From positions 1 to 6,838 of the forward strand of contig DAOVLS010000125.1 of NCBI GenBank assembly GCA_030631125.1: 6,838 nucleotides of DNA, written 5' to 3'. The notes under the pieces were generated by a model. It made no database searches. It worked only from the letters and a program-made list of their open reading frames with translations, and was not told where the DNA came from. Source of the stretch: Planctomycetales bacterium. Its GTDB lineage: Bacteria > Planctomycetota > Phycisphaerae > SM23-33. The first letter of the stretch is position 1. Every line of letters starts with the position of its first letter. A program made the translations under genes and the position numbers. Shown in pieces: positions 1 through 6,652 of the stretch.

Positions 1-1509
1 GGAATGAAATGGATGGAAAAAAACTTCAGCGCCACCGACAACCACGGCTGGCCTGAATTCGCGACATATTACTTTTACAACTGCGAAAGGGTCGCACAGG
101 CGGCGGGGATTAAATACTTCGGCTCGCACGACTGGTTCCGCGAAATCGCCGCAACCATCCTGAAGGCGCAGAAGCCCAATGGGTCCGTTCCGTACAAGTT
201 AACGAACGAGGGTTACGGCGGCGTGCTTGTGGACACGGCTTTCTCGCTGCTGTTCCTGGCCAAGGGGTCGGCCCCGGTCGTAATCAACAAACTCCGGCAC
301 TCCGGCGACTGGGACAACCACGCGCGCGAATTGGCTGCACTGACCGGATGGCTAGCGAAGCGGTCCGAGCGTCCTGCCAACTGGCAGGTCGTCAACCTCA
401 AGGTCCCGGTCGAAGAACTGACCGACTCGCGCATCCTCTACATCGCAGGGACCAAACCGCTGAAATTCGACGAGGCCGGGCAGACTAAACTCAAGCGATT
501 CGTCCAACTCGGCGGGCTGCTGGTATTTCATCCCGATACGGCGTCGCCGGGCTTCACCGGCTCGGTCAGGAACCTGCTGGAAAAACTCTGGCCAAAACTG
601 GAACTGACAAACGTGGACCTTGCCGACCATCCGCTGGGAACAATCTATCTGCCGATAAAAGACAAAAGCCTCCGCATCCAGCAATTAGCCTGCCCGACTC
701 GCGTACTGGCGTTCGTGGTCCACGGCGCTCCCGCCGACGCATGGGAAAAACGCCTCTATGCCACGCGAAAAGACGCCTTCGTGCTCGGCGCCAACCTGCA
801 CTACTTCGCGTGCGACCGGGCATCGTTGAAAAAAATGCCCACAAAACTGACCTGCTTCGCCGAAGTTTTCGCCAGGCCGTTTCCGGCTGTCAATCGCACC
901 GTCACCCTGGCGAGGATAAAGTACGGCGACAACCCGCACCTCTGGGACCCCGAACCGCTGGCGTTTGAACGCTTCAGCCGACTCCTGGCGGCAAAAGAAA
1001 AGATCAAGTGCGAGATCAAGGTCGTTATACCCGAACAACTGGCCGTCGCAGGCGCGAAGGTCGCACACCTGACGGGCAGCGGCGATCCGGGATTCACAAA
1101 AAAACAACTCGACGCAATCCGCGCGTGGATTGACGCCGGCGGAACACTTATCGCGGACCAGGCCGGCGGACATCATAGAAAAGGCAGGAACGCCTTCGAT
1201 GCAGCGTTCCGCAAGATCGTCGCCGACTGGTACGGCCCCGACGCGATGGGAACTATGTTCAGCAGACATCCGATGCTTCGGGGACTTGGAAAAGTTACCT
1301 ACCGGCACGTCGCCGGCTCGCGGCGAAAAAAATTACACCCCAGACTCGAATGTGTCAGGCGGGACAAACGCGCAGCCATCATCTACAGCAGATACGATCT
1401 GACCTGCGGCCTGCTTGGCAATCCCAATCCCCTCGTAGCCGGCGCAAACGCCGACGGCGCATACGAAATCCTCTCCCGCCTGATACTGTCGGCAACAGGA
1501 AAACCTTAG
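1..1509 (+). CDS. DUF4159-family protein with N-terminal alpha-toroid-like segment (5'-partial)
   Basis: The frame is open from base 1, and the first Met (base 4) has no ribosome-binding context in view, so the gene almost certainly begins upstream. Numbering from that Met, residues 1-90 resemble the last repeats of a prenyltransferase/squalene-cyclase alpha-toroid (AQKPNGSV at 55-62, DTAFSLLFLAKG at 77-88). Residues about 138-290 and 298-498 are two similar modules, each with a beta-strand, an acidic turn, a helix, a GG-LL/LI strand and a later HP-L motif. The second opens with TLARIKYG (301-308), typical of DUF4159. No catalytic residues are recognisable. In planctomycetes such proteins are common, usually exported, and of unknown function; the signal peptide, if any, would lie outside the window. 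The gene converges on valS with a 25-bp gap. I am fairly sure of the family, but the function is unknown. Confidence 0.85.
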   Translation, partial: GMKWMEKNFSATDNHGWPEFATYYFYNCERVAQAAGIKYFGSHDWFREIAATILKAQKPNGSVPYKLTNEGYGGVLVDTAFSLLFLAKGSAPVVINKLRHSGDWDNHARELAALTGWLAKRSERPANWQVVNLKVPVEELTDSRILYIAGTKPLKFDEAGQTKLKRFVQLGGLLVFHPDTASPGFTGSVRNLLEKLWPKLELTNVDLADHPLGTIYLPIKDKSLRIQQLACPTRVLAFVVHGAPADAWEKRLYATRKDAFVLGANLHYFACDRASLKKMPTKLTCFAEVFARPFPAVNRTVTLARIKYGDNPHLWDPEPLAFERFSRLLAAKEKIKCEIKVVIPEQLAVAGAKVAHLTGSGDPGFTKKQLDAIRAWIDAGGTLIADQAGGHHRKGRNAFDAAFRKIVADWYGPDAMGTMFSRHPMLRGLGKVTYRHVAGSRRKKLHPRLECVRRDKRAAIIYSRYDLTCGLLGNPNPLVAGANADGAYEILSRLILSATGKP

Positions 1510-1534
1510 AAAAAGGGGACGGGAGTCTTTTTCT
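1508..1534. terminator. Inverted repeat between converging genes, possible bidirectional terminator
   Basis: An 8-bp perfect inverted repeat, AGAAAAAG (1508-1515) and CTTTTTCT (1527-1534), surrounds a G-rich loop. An inner GAC/GTC pair can extend it across a GGG bulge. The right arm gives a T-run in plus-strand RNA, and the left arm gives one in minus-strand RNA, so it could end transcription of both the DUF4159 gene and valS. The stem is A/T-rich and weak for a classical intrinsic terminator. It may instead be a copy of a short dispersed palindrome that also serves as a gene end. The last two bases of the DUF4159 stop codon lie inside the left arm, and the valS stop begins one base after the right arm. 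Confidence 0.5.
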
Positions 1535-4501
1535 TCACAGTGATTTCAGCGACTTTGTAACGGCTTCGAGGTCGCGATTCAGTGCGTCGAGGCGTTCCCG
1601 CTCGCGCTGAACGACCTCGGCTGGAGCCTTGGCGACGAAACCTTCGCTGGCGAGTTTCTTTTCGATACCGGTGATGCCGTTTTGAATCGTCTCGGCCTGC
1701 CTGGTCAGCCGGGCGCGCTCTGCCTCGATGTCAATTACACCCAATACGTAAAACGGCGTCCCGCCGACGGTGAAGGTCCCCGCATCGCCCCGGTCGGTCT
1801 CCGCACCGGCGGCGTCGGCCGTCGCGCCGGAAATCTGCGACTCGAACAGTTCCCGGTTGTCGGTAACGACCTTGCCCGCCTCGCTGCCCGGATCGAATGA
1901 GACTGTAATTTGCTGCTTCGGGGGAACACTGTGCTCCGCCCGGAGGTTCCGCACGCCGCGAACGGCATCACGATAGAACTCAAAATCCGCCTCGGCTGCA
2001 TCGTCAATCATGGCGGCATCGGCCAGTGGCCAGCGGGCGCGGATGAGCATCTCTTCAGCCGGCGAATCGCCGGGGCCGCGATGCGGGACGACCTCGCCCA
2101 ACTGCGACCATATCCGCTCGGTGATAAACGGCACAACCGGATGCAGCAGACGAAGCAGAACGTCGAGGCAATGGGCAAGGACCGCCTTGGCGGCCGGCTC
2201 GCCGGAGTTGATGCGAATCTTGGCGACCTCAAGGTACCAGTCGCAGAAATCGTTCCACATAAAGTGATAAAGCACGTCGGCAAGGTCGTTGAAGCGGTAG
2301 GCGTCGAGAGCGGCCGTCGCGTCGCGAACGGTCGCGTTCAGCCGGCTTATAATCCACCGGTCAGAAAGGTTTTCGCGCGGGTGGATTTCGCTCCATGCCG
2401 GCATGGCTTCGAGGTTCATCATTGCGAAGCGCGAGGCGTTCCAGAGTTTATTGCAGAAGTTCCGCCCGATGTCGAATTTCGGGGATGTGTTGGCCACCCT
2501 GCCGTCGGGAAGCGTCATCTCCTCGACCGGCATACGGACGTCCTGGGTCTCGGTGGTCATACTCGTCAGCGTAAAGCGCATCGCGTCGGCACCGTGCGAG
2601 GCGATGATATCCAGCGGGTCGATCCCGTTGCCGAGACTCTTGGACATTTTCCGGCCTGCCCCGTCCTGGATCATCGCGTGGATATAGACCTGCGAAAACG
2701 GAATATCGCCCCGAAAATACTGCCCGAACATAACCATCCGGCTGACCCATAACGTAATAATCTCACGCGCAGTGCACAGCAAATCAGTCGGATAAAACGC
2801 CTTGAGAAGGTCCGTCTCCTCAGGCCAACCCATAGTGCTGATAGGCCACAGTGCCGACGAAAACCAGGTGTCCAAAACGTCGGGGTCTTTCTCGAAACCG
2901 GCAGATTCGAGTCGAGTCTCAATTTCTTCATCATCGCGGACACACAATCGCACAATACCGTTGGAAGGAATCGAGAACTCATTTCCATCACTATTGACCC
3001 TGGCATTTGGCACGGCAACTTGGTCTGCGTTGTTTTCAAAGAGATCATGGATCAAATGGAGACAACGATCATCCGTTTCGGTCACCTTTCCCTCGCTCCA
3101 TCCCTCAAGAGTGAAACTCCACACCGGTATCCTATGTCCCCACCACAGTTGTCTTGATATGGGCCAGTCGCGGAGGTTTTCCAACCAACTTTGGTAGGTT
3201 TTTGCGTATCGCTCCGGCGTGAATTTTACTTTCCCGTCAAGCAGGGGTTTCAATGCAAGCCCCGCGAGTGAATTAATGGGAATGTCGGTCTCTTCGATTG
3301 TTCCTTCATCGGGCATTGAGGGGATTTGTTTTTTTACCGCTATGTACCACTGGTCGGAGAGGTATGGTTCGATGGGCACGTGGGAGCGGTAACTGTGGCC
3401 TACTTCGTGCGTGTAGGGGCGGACGTCTTCGAGGAGGTTTTCGGTTCGGAACCATTCGACGATGGCTTCGCGGGCCTCGAAACGGTCCATTCCGAGCAGT
3501 TGTTCGGCGTCGCTGCCGACGGCATCATCCCATCCGAACTTGTCGGATATCGAGCCGTCCGGGGCCATGACGTTGATAATCGGCAGGTCGTGTCGTTGGC
3601 CTATCTGCCAGTCGTCCGGGTCGTGTGCGGGCGTAACCTTCAGGAAGCCGGTGGAGAAGCGTGCCTTTTCGTCTTCGCTTTCGGGGTCGGGTAAGACGAC
3701 GTGTTCGTCGGCGATGATGGGGATAATCCTTCCGACCAGCGGCAGGCGGACTTTTTTACCGATCAGCGCCTCGGCTCTCGGGTCGGCGGGGTTCATAGCC
3801 ACGGCTGTGTCGCCGAGCATCGTCTCCGGGCGGGTCGTGGCGATGGTAAGATGCTCAATCGTCTCGCCTTCAATTTCCACCGACTCGACCAGCGGGTATT
3901 TCATATACCAGAAATGTCCCTGGACGGTTTCGTGTTCGACTTCGTCGTCAGCCAGGACGGTTTGCGTGGCGGGGTCCCAGTTGACCAGTCGTTTCCCGCG
4001 ATAGATTAACCCATCGGCGAACAGGCGGAAGAACGCCTCTCGCACCGCCCGGGCGCAAACTTCATCCATTGTGAACCGCGTCCGGTCCCAGTCGCACGAG
4101 CAGCCCATTGCCTTGAGTTGGGCGATAATCTGGGCCTCGTATTGGTCTTTCCACGCCTGGATGCGTGCGATGAATTCATCGCGGGCGAAGTCGGTCCGCC
4201 GCCGGCCTTCTTCGGCCAGGATGCGTTTTTCCACGACGGTCTGCGTGGCGATTCCGGCGTGGTCGCAGCCCGGCATCCAGAGCGTCTCGGCCCCGGTCAT
4301 TCGCTTGTGGCGGATGAGGATGTCCTGAAGCGTGTTATTGAGCGCATGTCCGAGGTGCAGCGGGGCGGTTACGTTCGGCGGGGGAATGACGATACAGTAA
4401 GTATTCGCTCCGCCGTCGGCATCGGCCCCAAACGCGCCCGTCTCCAGCCACCGCCGGTAAACAGCCGATTCAACTTGTTTCGGATCGTAAATCTTTTCCA
4501 T
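1535..4501 (-). CDS. valS: Valyl-tRNA synthetase (ValRS), class Ia
   Basis: This cytoplasmic enzyme charges tRNA-Val with valine and edits mischarged threonine. The 988-residue protein has the class Ia signatures in order: HIGH-type HLGH at 49-52 inside PPNVTAPLHLGHAL, GCDHAGIATQ at 78-87, and the CP1 editing-domain motifs TTRPETMLGDTAV (222-234) and HDPDDW (293-298). These are followed by SRQLWWGHRIPVW (449-461), DVLDTWFSSALWP (541-553), REIITLWVSRMV (579-590) and the KMSKS loop at 618-622. The last ~65 residues form the charged C-terminal coiled-coil arm typical of bacterial ValRS. Two stretches look longer than in the E. coli enzyme (about 391-425 and 470-535), the second with lower GC. 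The start ATG (4501) gives the expected N-terminus; AAGAGA about 9 nt upstream is a weak ribosome-binding site. It lies 134 bp downstream of cimA on the same strand. Confidence 0.97.
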   Translation of the reverse strand: MEKIYDPKQVESAVYRRWLETGAFGADADGGANTYCIVIPPPNVTAPLHLGHALNNTLQDILIRHKRMTGAETLWMPGCDHAGIATQTVVEKRILAEEGRRRTDFARDEFIARIQAWKDQYEAQIIAQLKAMGCSCDWDRTRFTMDEVCARAVREAFFRLFADGLIYRGKRLVNWDPATQTVLADDEVEHETVQGHFWYMKYPLVESVEIEGETIEHLTIATTRPETMLGDTAVAMNPADPRAEALIGKKVRLPLVGRIIPIIADEHVVLPDPESEDEKARFSTGFLKVTPAHDPDDWQIGQRHDLPIINVMAPDGSISDKFGWDDAVGSDAEQLLGMDRFEAREAIVEWFRTENLLEDVRPYTHEVGHSYRSHVPIEPYLSDQWYIAVKKQIPSMPDEGTIEETDIPINSLAGLALKPLLDGKVKFTPERYAKTYQSWLENLRDWPISRQLWWGHRIPVWSFTLEGWSEGKVTETDDRCLHLIHDLFENNADQVAVPNARVNSDGNEFSIPSNGIVRLCVRDDEEIETRLESAGFEKDPDVLDTWFSSALWPISTMGWPEETDLLKAFYPTDLLCTAREIITLWVSRMVMFGQYFRGDIPFSQVYIHAMIQDGAGRKMSKSLGNGIDPLDIIASHGADAMRFTLTSMTTETQDVRMPVEEMTLPDGRVANTSPKFDIGRNFCNKLWNASRFAMMNLEAMPAWSEIHPRENLSDRWIISRLNATVRDATAALDAYRFNDLADVLYHFMWNDFCDWYLEVAKIRINSGEPAAKAVLAHCLDVLLRLLHPVVPFITERIWSQLGEVVPHRGPGDSPAEEMLIRARWPLADAAMIDDAAEADFEFYRDAVRGVRNLRAEHSVPPKQQITVSFDPGSEAGKVVTDNRELFESQISGATADAAGAETDRGDAGTFTVGGTPFYVLGVIDIEAERARLTRQAETIQNGITGIEKKLASEGFVAKAPAEVVQRERERLDALNRDLEAVTKSLKSL

Positions 4502-4516
4502 TTCGTCAGTTCTCTT

Positions 4517-4593
4517 GTAGGCTGGGACGTAGCGAAGCGAAGTCCCACCTTTATCGAGTCGCCGGGACTCCGCTCCGCTTCGTCCCGGCCTAC
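4517..4593. repeat. REP-like 77-bp imperfect palindrome between cimA and valS
   Basis: Two 30-nt arms (4517-4546 and 4564-4593) are inverted copies with 26 of 30 positions complementary, separated by a 17-nt loop. Each arm starts GTAGGC(T/C)GGGACG and contains three tandem pentamers of the form CGNAG before ending in TCCC. The palindrome could fold in either strand's RNA. In the minus-strand transcript it would form a long hairpin between the cimA stop and the valS start, where it could stabilise the upstream message or reduce read-through. There is no T-run after it, so it is not a standard intrinsic terminator. The form (long imperfect stem, GC-rich, intergenic) resembles repetitive extragenic palindromes. 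Confidence 0.75.
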
Positions 4594-4612
4594 CGGCTTG
4601 TTTCTTTTACTT

Positions 4613-4654
4613 CGAAATTCGACATTCCTCGTTCATTATTCAATATTCATTTTT
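4613..4654. repeat. Degenerate 7-bp tandem repeat at the 3' end of cimA
   Basis: Six successive heptamers each begin with C and end in TT: CGAAATT, CGACATT, CCTCGTT, CATTATT, CAATATT, CATTTTT. The tract covers the last six cimA codons including the stop (4636-4653), so the tail KMNIE is written in repeat sequence. It has the same period and an ATT-rich core like the other heptamer tracts in this window. Confidence 0.6.
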
Positions 4655-6237
4655 TCCTGCTCGTTCAGCAGTTTGTATTCTATCGCGTCGGTCAGCGCTT
4701 TCCACGACGCCTGGATGATATTTTCATCCACTCCGACGGTTCCGAAATATCCGCAGGTCGCGTCGTGGAACTCGATTACTACGCGGACCTTGGCGGCGGT
4801 CCCGGCCTTCGGGTTGACCACGCGGACCTTGAAGTCTATCAGGTGCAGTTCGTCTATCGACGGGTAATACGGCAGCAGGGCCTTTCGTATCGCACCGTCG
4901 AGCGCGTTGACCGGGCCGTCGCCTTCGGAAACCGTGTGGACAGGCTCGCCGTCGATGTTCAGTTTAACAATGGCCTCGGTGCTGGTCGGGGTTTGGCCGA
5001 TCTGGAGGATAACGCACCGATAGTGGTCCAGTTCCCAGAATCGGCGATGCCACTTCCCGCCGAGGATTTTTCTTACCACCAGGTCGAAACTCGCCTCTGC
5101 CGCCTCGAACTGGTAGCCCTGGTTTTCCATCTCCTGGACGGTGAGGATAACTTTTTTGGCGAGGTTTTTGTCCTGGTCGATGTTGAATTTTTTATCGGCC
5201 TTGACTGCGACGCTGGCGGCCCCGGCCAGTTCGCTGATGAGTATCCGCCGGGAGTTTCCGACCTCAGCGGGGGCGATGTGTTCGTAAGTGGCGGTGCTCC
5301 GCCGGACGGCGTGGACATGCATCCCGCCCTTGTGCGCGAAGGCAGCCAGGCCGACGAAAGGCTGATTCTCCTGTAGCGGGAGATTGGCGATCTCGCTGAA
5401 GTATCGGCTGACCTCGGTCAACCGTTGCATCGCGCCGGCGACCAGGCACTCATATCCACACTTGAGGACGAGGTTCGGGACGATACTCATCAGGTCCGTG
5501 TTTCCACATCTTTCGCCGATGCCGTTAATCGTCCCCTGTACGTGTCTTGCCCCGGCCGCCACCCCCGCCAGCGTGTTGGCAACGCCAAGGGCGGCGTCGT
5601 TGTGGCAGTGGATCCCGAGTATCGCGTTGGGGAATCTCTGTCGGACATCTTCGACAACCTGGGCGATAAACTCCGGTAGCGACCCGCCGTTGGTGTCGCA
5701 CAAAACCAGGCGCGACGCCCCGCCGGCAACGGCCGATTCAAGCGTTTTGAGAGCATAATCGGCATCGGCGCGGTATCCGTCGAAAAAGTGCTCGGCATCG
5801 AAGAACACCTCCCGTCCAGCCTTGGCAATCGCCGCCAGCGAGTCGGAGATCATCTTCAGATTTTCTCCCAGCGAAGCGCGCAGGACCTTCTTGACGTGCA
5901 GTTTCCAACTCTTTCCGACGATAGTAACAACCGGCGCTTCGCTTTCCAGCAGCGCCTTGATACCCTCGTCGGTATTGGCCCGTGCGCCCTTTCGGCGGGT
6001 CATTCCGAAGGCCGCTATCTTCGCATGGATAAGCGGCTTCTTACGGACCTCGGCGAAGAAGGCCTTGTCCTTCGGATTCGACAGCGGGTATCCGCCCTCG
6101 ATGTAATCGACGCCGGGGGCGTCGAGTTTCTCGACGATAAGGAGTTTATCCTCCAGCGACAACCAGACCCCTTCAGCCTGCACGCCGTCCCGAAGCGTCG
6201 TGTCGTAGATTTCTATTCTTGTTTTTTTGTCGTTCAT
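4636..6237 (-). CDS. cimA: (R)-citramalate synthase, pyruvate pathway to isoleucine
   Basis: This enzyme condenses pyruvate with acetyl-CoA to (R)-citramalate, the first step of the threonine-independent route to 2-oxobutyrate and isoleucine. The 533-residue protein has the HMGL-like TIM barrel at about 7-270: YDTTLRDG (11-18, catalytic Arg16 and metal Asp12), VLCDTNGG (178-185), GIHCHND (208-214, metal His210/His212) and GTINGIGERCGN (235-246). HKGGMHVHA (302-310) begins the linker region. Residues about 390-525 are the C-terminal LeuA-type allosteric/dimer domain, normally the end-product binding site. Length and the YIEGGYPLSNPKD segment fit the CimA type better than 2-isopropylmalate synthase, which is the alternative. 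The start is well fixed: an in-frame TGA lies two codons upstream, and GGTGA ends 6 nt before the ATG. It is followed by valS and preceded by a probable attenuator leader. Confidence 0.93.
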   Translation of the reverse strand: MNDKKTRIEIYDTTLRDGVQAEGVWLSLEDKLLIVEKLDAPGVDYIEGGYPLSNPKDKAFFAEVRKKPLIHAKIAAFGMTRRKGARANTDEGIKALLESEAPVVTIVGKSWKLHVKKVLRASLGENLKMISDSLAAIAKAGREVFFDAEHFFDGYRADADYALKTLESAVAGGASRLVLCDTNGGSLPEFIAQVVEDVRQRFPNAILGIHCHNDAALGVANTLAGVAAGARHVQGTINGIGERCGNTDLMSIVPNLVLKCGYECLVAGAMQRLTEVSRYFSEIANLPLQENQPFVGLAAFAHKGGMHVHAVRRSTATYEHIAPAEVGNSRRILISELAGAASVAVKADKKFNIDQDKNLAKKVILTVQEMENQGYQFEAAEASFDLVVRKILGGKWHRRFWELDHYRCVILQIGQTPTSTEAIVKLNIDGEPVHTVSEGDGPVNALDGAIRKALLPYYPSIDELHLIDFKVRVVNPKAGTAAKVRVVIEFHDATCGYFGTVGVDENIIQASWKALTDAIEYKLLNEQEKMNIE

Positions 6238-6286
6238 GGCTTTTCACCGTATTGGACGGAAGATGTCCACGAATTACACGAATTTT

Positions 6287-6349
6287 GTAATTCGTAATTG
6301 GTGATTCGTAATTCGTGATTCGTAATTGGTAACTCGTAATTCGTGATTG
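6287..6349. repeat. Nine degenerate GTAATTC-type heptamers in tandem
   Basis: Nine consecutive 7-mers fit GT(A/G)A(T/C)T(C/G): four GTAATTC or GTAATTG at the ends and middle, alternating with GTGATTC/G and one GTAACTC. Spacing stays exactly 7 bp, so units have diverged by substitution without indels. Confidence 0.8.
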
Positions 6350-6370
6350 GGTATCAGGTCTTTTTTTGAC

Positions 6371-6398
6371 TAATTACGAATTACTGATTACGAATTAC
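6371..6398. repeat. Four inverted heptamers (GAATTAC type)
   Basis: TAATTAC, GAATTAC, TGATTAC and GAATTAC follow each other directly. They are the reverse complement of the 6287-6349 unit, giving the inner arm of the nested inverted repeat. Confidence 0.75.
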
Positions 6399-6429
6399 TG
6401 TCATTTTTTTTCGCGTAATTCGTGGACAT

Positions 6430-6465
6430 AAAAGAGGCCCTGAAGCGTTTTTCGCCTCAGGGCCT
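6430..6465 (-). terminator. Intrinsic terminator (candidate attenuator) of the cimA leader
   Basis: In minus-strand RNA, 6465-6453 pairs with 6447-6435 to give 13 continuous base pairs (one G-U, at 6456/6444) around an AAAAA loop. CUUUUA follows (6434-6429). On the plus strand the same site has an A-C mismatch and no T-run, so it works in the minus direction. It ends transcription coming from the promoter at 6653-6680, about 195 nt before the cimA start. Confidence 0.85.
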
Positions 6466-6503
6466 TGGGACGATAAAAAAGTCCGCCGCACCTGCCCTAA
6501 GGC
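6454..6503 (-). promoter_or_regulatory. Antiterminator pairing, mutually exclusive with the terminator
   Basis: Strand 6503-6494 is complementary to 6463-6454 over 10 bp with a single U-G pair at 6499/6458; a further U-G at 6504/6453 could extend it. The upstream strand contains the UAG stop (6499-6497) of the leader ORF, so a ribosome terminating there would mask it and favour the terminator hairpin. A ribosome held up at the Ile codons upstream would leave it free. Confidence 0.6.
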
Positions 6504-6604
6504 ACGCAGGGTATTACTTCAATGGCAATAATGCCTGCGCGAACGCAGTCTGTATCTTCGGCGGGAAAGAACAGAACCGGAATATCGTCCCAAAGCGTCC
6601 GCAT
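6497..6604 (-). CDS. Putative 35-aa leader peptide with isoleucine cluster
   Basis: The ORF runs from ATG (6604-6602) to TAG (6499-6497), with an in-frame TAA four codons upstream, so no longer form exists. It begins MRTLWDDIPVLFFP and ends GIIAIEVIPCVP. Ile occurs at residues 8, 25, 26, 28 and 31, with codons ATT ATT . ATT . . ATA at 25-31. Val is at 10, 21, 30 and 34. About a third of residues are Ile, Leu or Val, as in known branched-chain amino acid leader peptides such as that of ilvGMEDA. AGGAG lies upstream but 13 nt from the ATG, longer than ideal, so translation is the weakest link. It would act as a sensor of charged tRNA-Ile in cis, not as a functional protein. It could also be a chance ORF within a non-coding RNA. 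Confidence 0.5.
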   Translation of the reverse strand: MRTLWDDIPVLFFPAEDTDCVRAGIIAIEVIPCVP

Positions 6605-6652
6605 CGTATCGGCTTATCTCCTGCATGCCCAGTCAGGACAACTGTCCGATTG

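Larger units (their letters stand above)
6263..6429. repeat. 167-bp nested inverted-repeat element (MITE-like)
   Basis: The ends are an 18-bp inverted repeat, 6263-6280 (ATGTCCACGAATTACACG) and 6412-6429, with 17 of 18 positions matching. A second inverted repeat lies inside: 6287-6314 against 6371-6398, 24 of 28 matching. The interior consists mainly of GTAATTC-type heptamers on the left and the inverted GAATTAC type on the right, with T-runs at 6361-6367 and 6404-6411. There is no ORF, so if it moves it would need a transposase from elsewhere. I see no clear target-site duplication. It separates the terminator from cimA, and its right end is flush with the terminator's T-tract. It may be a non-autonomous element or just an expanded repeat cluster. 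Confidence 0.65.
6435..6646 (-). ncRNA. Structured leader RNA upstream of cimA (candidate transcription attenuator)
   Basis: This is the predicted transcript from the promoter to the terminator, about 212 nt, toward cimA. Pairings read from the sequence are as follows. (a) Antiterminator: 6503-6494 (GCCUUAGGGC) with 6463-6454 (GCCCUGAGGC), 10 bp with one G-U. It uses most of the terminator's 5' arm, so the two folds exclude each other. (b) Hairpin 6541-6534 with 6510-6503, 8 bp, extended by an AU stem that holds the Ile codons. (c) Competing hairpin CCUGC (6510-6506) with GCAGG (6495-6491). (d) Long-range stem 6593-6583 with 6475-6465, 11 perfect bp. (e) 6564-6559 with 6488-6483, 6 bp. A leader peptide ORF lies within. 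The alternative is a free-standing regulatory RNA, since the rod-like fold in (b), (d) and (e) recalls 6S RNA. Confidence 0.6.

Noticed and set aside
1910..2752. Plus-strand 280-codon ORF antisense to valS
   Set aside because: It lies wholly inside the well-supported valS gene, has low-complexity composition typical of a shadow frame, and carries no family motif.
4118..4867. Plus-strand 249-codon ORF spanning the valS start, the spacer and the cimA end
   Set aside because: It crosses the REP palindrome and the ends of two confirmed genes on the other strand; no domain is recognisable.
6263..6429. CRISPR array
   Set aside because: The repeats are contiguous 7-mers without unique spacers, and part of the tract is inverted.
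6435..6646. 6S RNA, SRP RNA, RNase P RNA or tmRNA as the primary call for the leader
   Set aside because: No signature motifs of SRP RNA, RNase P RNA or tmRNA are visible. The rod-like fold and size allow a 6S-like RNA, but the antiterminator/terminator pair, Ile-rich ORF and cimA position fit attenuation better. It is kept as the alternative.
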